Below, one piece after another: positions 57,605 to 60,000 of a stretch of DNA of 60,000 nucleotides (positions are counted from its first letter, which is position 1; each line of letters begins with the position of its first letter). Source of the stretch: Hydractinia symbiolongicarpus (taxonomy: Eukaryota > Cnidaria > Hydrozoa > Anthoathecata > Hydractiniidae); the NCBI RefSeq assembly GCF_029227915.1, contig NC_079886.1, forward strand, positions 7,070,001 to 7,130,000, written 5' to 3'. A model generated the notes under the pieces. It did not search any database, was not told the DNA's origin, and worked only from the letters and a program-made list of their open reading frames with translations. A program made the translations under genes and the position numbers.

Positions 57605-57967
57605 AACTCACCTGACCAAGCTAAAGGAGGGTACATGTTTCAGCCCCTCCCCCATCCCTAAAAACTATGTATCACCCTGCCCCAAATAGCTAACCCCTAT
57701 AGCTTGCTTGCCAATTTGTTTTGTGTTTTAATTTTCCTAACCACGAAATCAAATTAATTTACATTCACTGCACTATATGCAGCAAAATTTTTATATCAGC
57801 TGCTATAAGCTAGCTAGCTAGCTATACACTGCTATGGTGTGCATAGGCAGCAGCATCTTTTTTTGTTGCAACATTTTAACTAATTAATCAAAAAAAAAGT
57901 ACAGAATTTTATACAGAATATAAGAAAACCTAAAAAAACAGCTATAAACGAACACTACATACGTTTT

Positions 57968-58351
57968 TCACATATTTCACACATTTGGCCCAAAAATAAC
58001 CCTTTGGACAATTTCGGACAGACTAATATTTCATCTACATCATCTTTAATGGTCTTAGAATCCAAAGTAATGTTTTTTATTCAGTTAATAAATGAACTTT
58101 AAGCATACATTAAGGCTCTTAAGGCTGTTTTTCACAGATCTCACATTTGGCCCGAATATAACACTTTGGACAATTTCGGACAGTAATAAAATTAAGTAAT
58201 TTTTATTCCAGATATTTAACCTAACCTGTGGACCATAAAAAGCATGTTTTCTTAACTTTTTTCCAGGGATTTTGTGGAAGACATTTATCTAAATGATAAT
58301 TTTTAAGTCATTTTTAGACATTTTGGCCTAAATTTACCAATTTCGGACAGG
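57968..58351. repeat. Three direct repeats spaced 164-181 bp
   Basis: CACATTTGGCCC..., then CTTTGGACAATTTCGGACAG occurs at about 57970-58022 and 58132-58182, with a weaker third copy at 58313-58351 (TTTGGCCTAAATTTACCAAT, then TTCGGACAG). Intervening sequence is only partly alike. Confidence 0.55.
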
Positions 58352-59458
58352 TGTCCAAAAAAATTTTTCTTTTAATAATATGGACAATTTATCTAAGATT
58401 ATTATTCTTTTTACAGAATATAAAAATCTTATTTTGTTCTTGAGATATCCTGTTTTAACTGAGAGGGTAAATCGAATTATTTTTTCGTAGCATTTTTGTC
58501 CGCTCCGAAACAGCCGTGAGCTAATAACATAGAGAGAAGCACAAAAAAACACAGTTAGTAATTTTTATAATATATATTTTTCTCTTTTTACTAAGGTTTT
58601 GAATATTGTTGCATGCATTTTTCTGCATACACAGAGTGACAACAAGCTGTGTTTTAAGGTTGTTTTAAGTAATAGTAATTTGGCATGCAGGTGTCTAATA
58701 GATAAATATAATATTGAAATTCAGTAGATATCATAGCCATGCAATATAGCATAAAGGAGTTAATAAAAAAAAGAAAAGTCAGTATATATTTTAATTATTA
58801 AATGATTTTTAGTATTTACAGTATGTATTATGAAAATTAATAAAATAATAACAAAATATGTAATTATTAAATATTTCTTAAGAAAAGTAGGTGCATCAAA
58901 TATATATATATATACAAAAATATTTAAAGGTACTGGCCAGTAAAAATATAATAATAAAAAGGTAGCCTGAACTTAATTGCACTTTTCTTATTTGTTGCGG
59001 AAATATAAGTGGTTATATTTCTAAAGTTTTACAACTCAAATAACATTTCTTTTATGTTTACAAATTTTTCATCATTGCACGTTGTCGAAAGCAAATTTAT
59101 ACCGAAGCCATTCTACATGAAAGGGAGACTAAAATAATATTTTGTTGTGACGTAAGCTTTGGGTTCTCGGCGAATCAAAACATTGTAAATAGAAAATGAT
59201 TGTTTTACTCTGAACAATATTACCAGATTAATTTAATTTTTTTGATATTTTACCCCCTTTTTAAAAAAATGTAGCAATTTATGAATATTTAATTTCAAAG
59301 CATGCAACTCGCTTTCAGGGATAGAACTTAATGTCCCTGTCCACACAAACAGAATGTCTGACTCTACACAAATTAAAGTAGATTATTTTAAAGATGCTTT
59401 ATTTTTTGTGCCGATACTGAGACCAGACGCAGGTAAGATTATTTACGTAAAAGTATAT

Positions 59459-59794
59459 CTACGCAGACATACGTTGGAGTGGCCAATGCTCAAACGCAGA
59501 CAGCAACGTGCGATGATGAAATGAAAAATCTGACGCGACATTACAAGTTAAACTCCTTGATGAATCTAAATCATTTTTTGTAATATACCAAACGATATGA
59601 CAACCAGTAGAAAAATGTGAGGTCAAATTATATAGGTACCGTAGTTGCAAGTATTTTATAGTGTCCGCCTCGTTACACCACAAACACTCATCAGCTGAAG
59701 GCATCCTCTCGCACTTTTCACATAAGCACCACTCACTGATATATATCTGTGCGAGAAGCAGCGGGTAATTCTGGTGCGTCTGGGCCATCGGCAT
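59459..59794 (-). CDS. P2X7 C-terminal-like cysteine-rich protein (fragment)
   Basis: A 111-codon open frame. Residues 22-41 read WCLCEKCERMPSADECLWCN, the W-C-x-C-x2-C-x2-MP-x3-EC-x-x-C signature that opens the zinc-binding cytoplasmic ballast domain of P2X7. In many invertebrates this domain exists without a P2X channel. The second half keeps ITKND and two more Cys but is less typical, so the frame may be one exon or a decayed copy. No transmembrane segment is present. The upstream part may lie right of the window. Confidence 0.5.
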   Translation of the reverse strand: MPMAQTHQNYPLLLAQIYISEWCLCEKCERMPSADECLWCNEADTIKYLQLRYLYNLTSHFSTGCHIVWYITKNDLDSSRSLTCNVASDFSFHHRTLLSAFEHWPLQRMSA

Positions 59795-60000
59795 TATATG
59801 TTATTTATGTTGTTTGTTATTGGGTCGTTCTGGCTTAAACTGAAATCCAATTATGTTTAATTTCTGCTTGTGAACATGATTGATAAACGTAAAAAAATGA
59901 TTATCATTAACTTTTTTTCTTTATTTCTCTTTCTGCACGCACCAGTCTCTTACACGGGGGTAACCCAAAGAATACGTCATTGCATAAATTGCGCATATTA

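Larger units (their letters stand above)
55400..59458. other. Gene-free repeat-rich interval
   Basis: Contains a GTTGGT..GGATATTTTTTT minisatellite (55540-55740), a GCGCGAA-rich stretch (56460-56790 and 57210-57290), a TIR element (56899-57604) and a three-copy direct repeat (57968-58351). The open frames at 56807-57076 and 57408-57611 lie in the TIR element. No gene is recognised. Confidence 0.6.

Overview
This is eukaryotic, almost certainly animal, DNA: AT-rich, with short exons set in long introns, GT..AG splice sites, SINE/LINE/Penelope/copia/Merlin/MITE remnants and no bacterial gene layout. The gene content (GABA-A-type Cys-loop receptors, a PAN plus fibrinogen-like secreted protein, a Myc-like bHLH factor, a TTLL4-type tubulin polyglutamylase, and a P2X7-tail-like cysteine motif) suits a cnidarian, probably a hydrozoan. 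That placement is inference; nothing in the window names a species.

Layout. (1) 1-13.0 kb, plus strand: two tandem copies of an anion-selective GABA-A beta-like receptor subunit. Copy A (94-4024) enters from beyond the left edge and has exons 3-9 only. Copy B (8412-12972) is complete in nine exons with matching splice phases. The proteins differ at only a few positions. A (CTT)n/(GAA)n tract of about 360 bp lies 0.85 kb upstream of copy B. (2) 13.0-18.6 kb: no gene; foldback and pogo-like MITEs. (3) 18.6-19.7 kb, minus: an intronless Myc-like bHLH gene. (4) 19.8-23.6 kb: no gene seen. (5) 23.7-49.4 kb, minus: one large TTLL4-like gene rebuilt from 18 exons, all joining in phase except at one point. 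The exon that should carry the glycine-rich ATP-binding loop was not found, and its expected interval holds an antisense LINE. Within introns of this gene lie a nested PAN/fibrinogen-like gene (28.1-29.7 kb), SINE copies, a decayed tandem array (30.4-32.2 kb), a relic duplicate of one catalytic exon, and exon-like pieces of an unrecognised interdigitated gene. (6) 50.2-55.4 kb: a nest of dead transposable elements. (7) 55.4-59.4 kb: minisatellites and a TIR element, no gene seen. (8) 59.5-59.8 kb, minus: a short ORF with a P2X7 C-terminal-like cysteine signature.

The genes form no common pathway. The receptor pair would be neuronal ion channels, and the TTLL4-like protein would add glutamate chains to tubulin in cilia or neurites. 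I found no clear new biological system. The points most worth checking are the missing catalytic exon and adjacent exon relic in TTLL4, the SINE family, the Helitron-like 3' ends, the large GAA/TTC tract, and the TIR element with a Penelope fragment inside.
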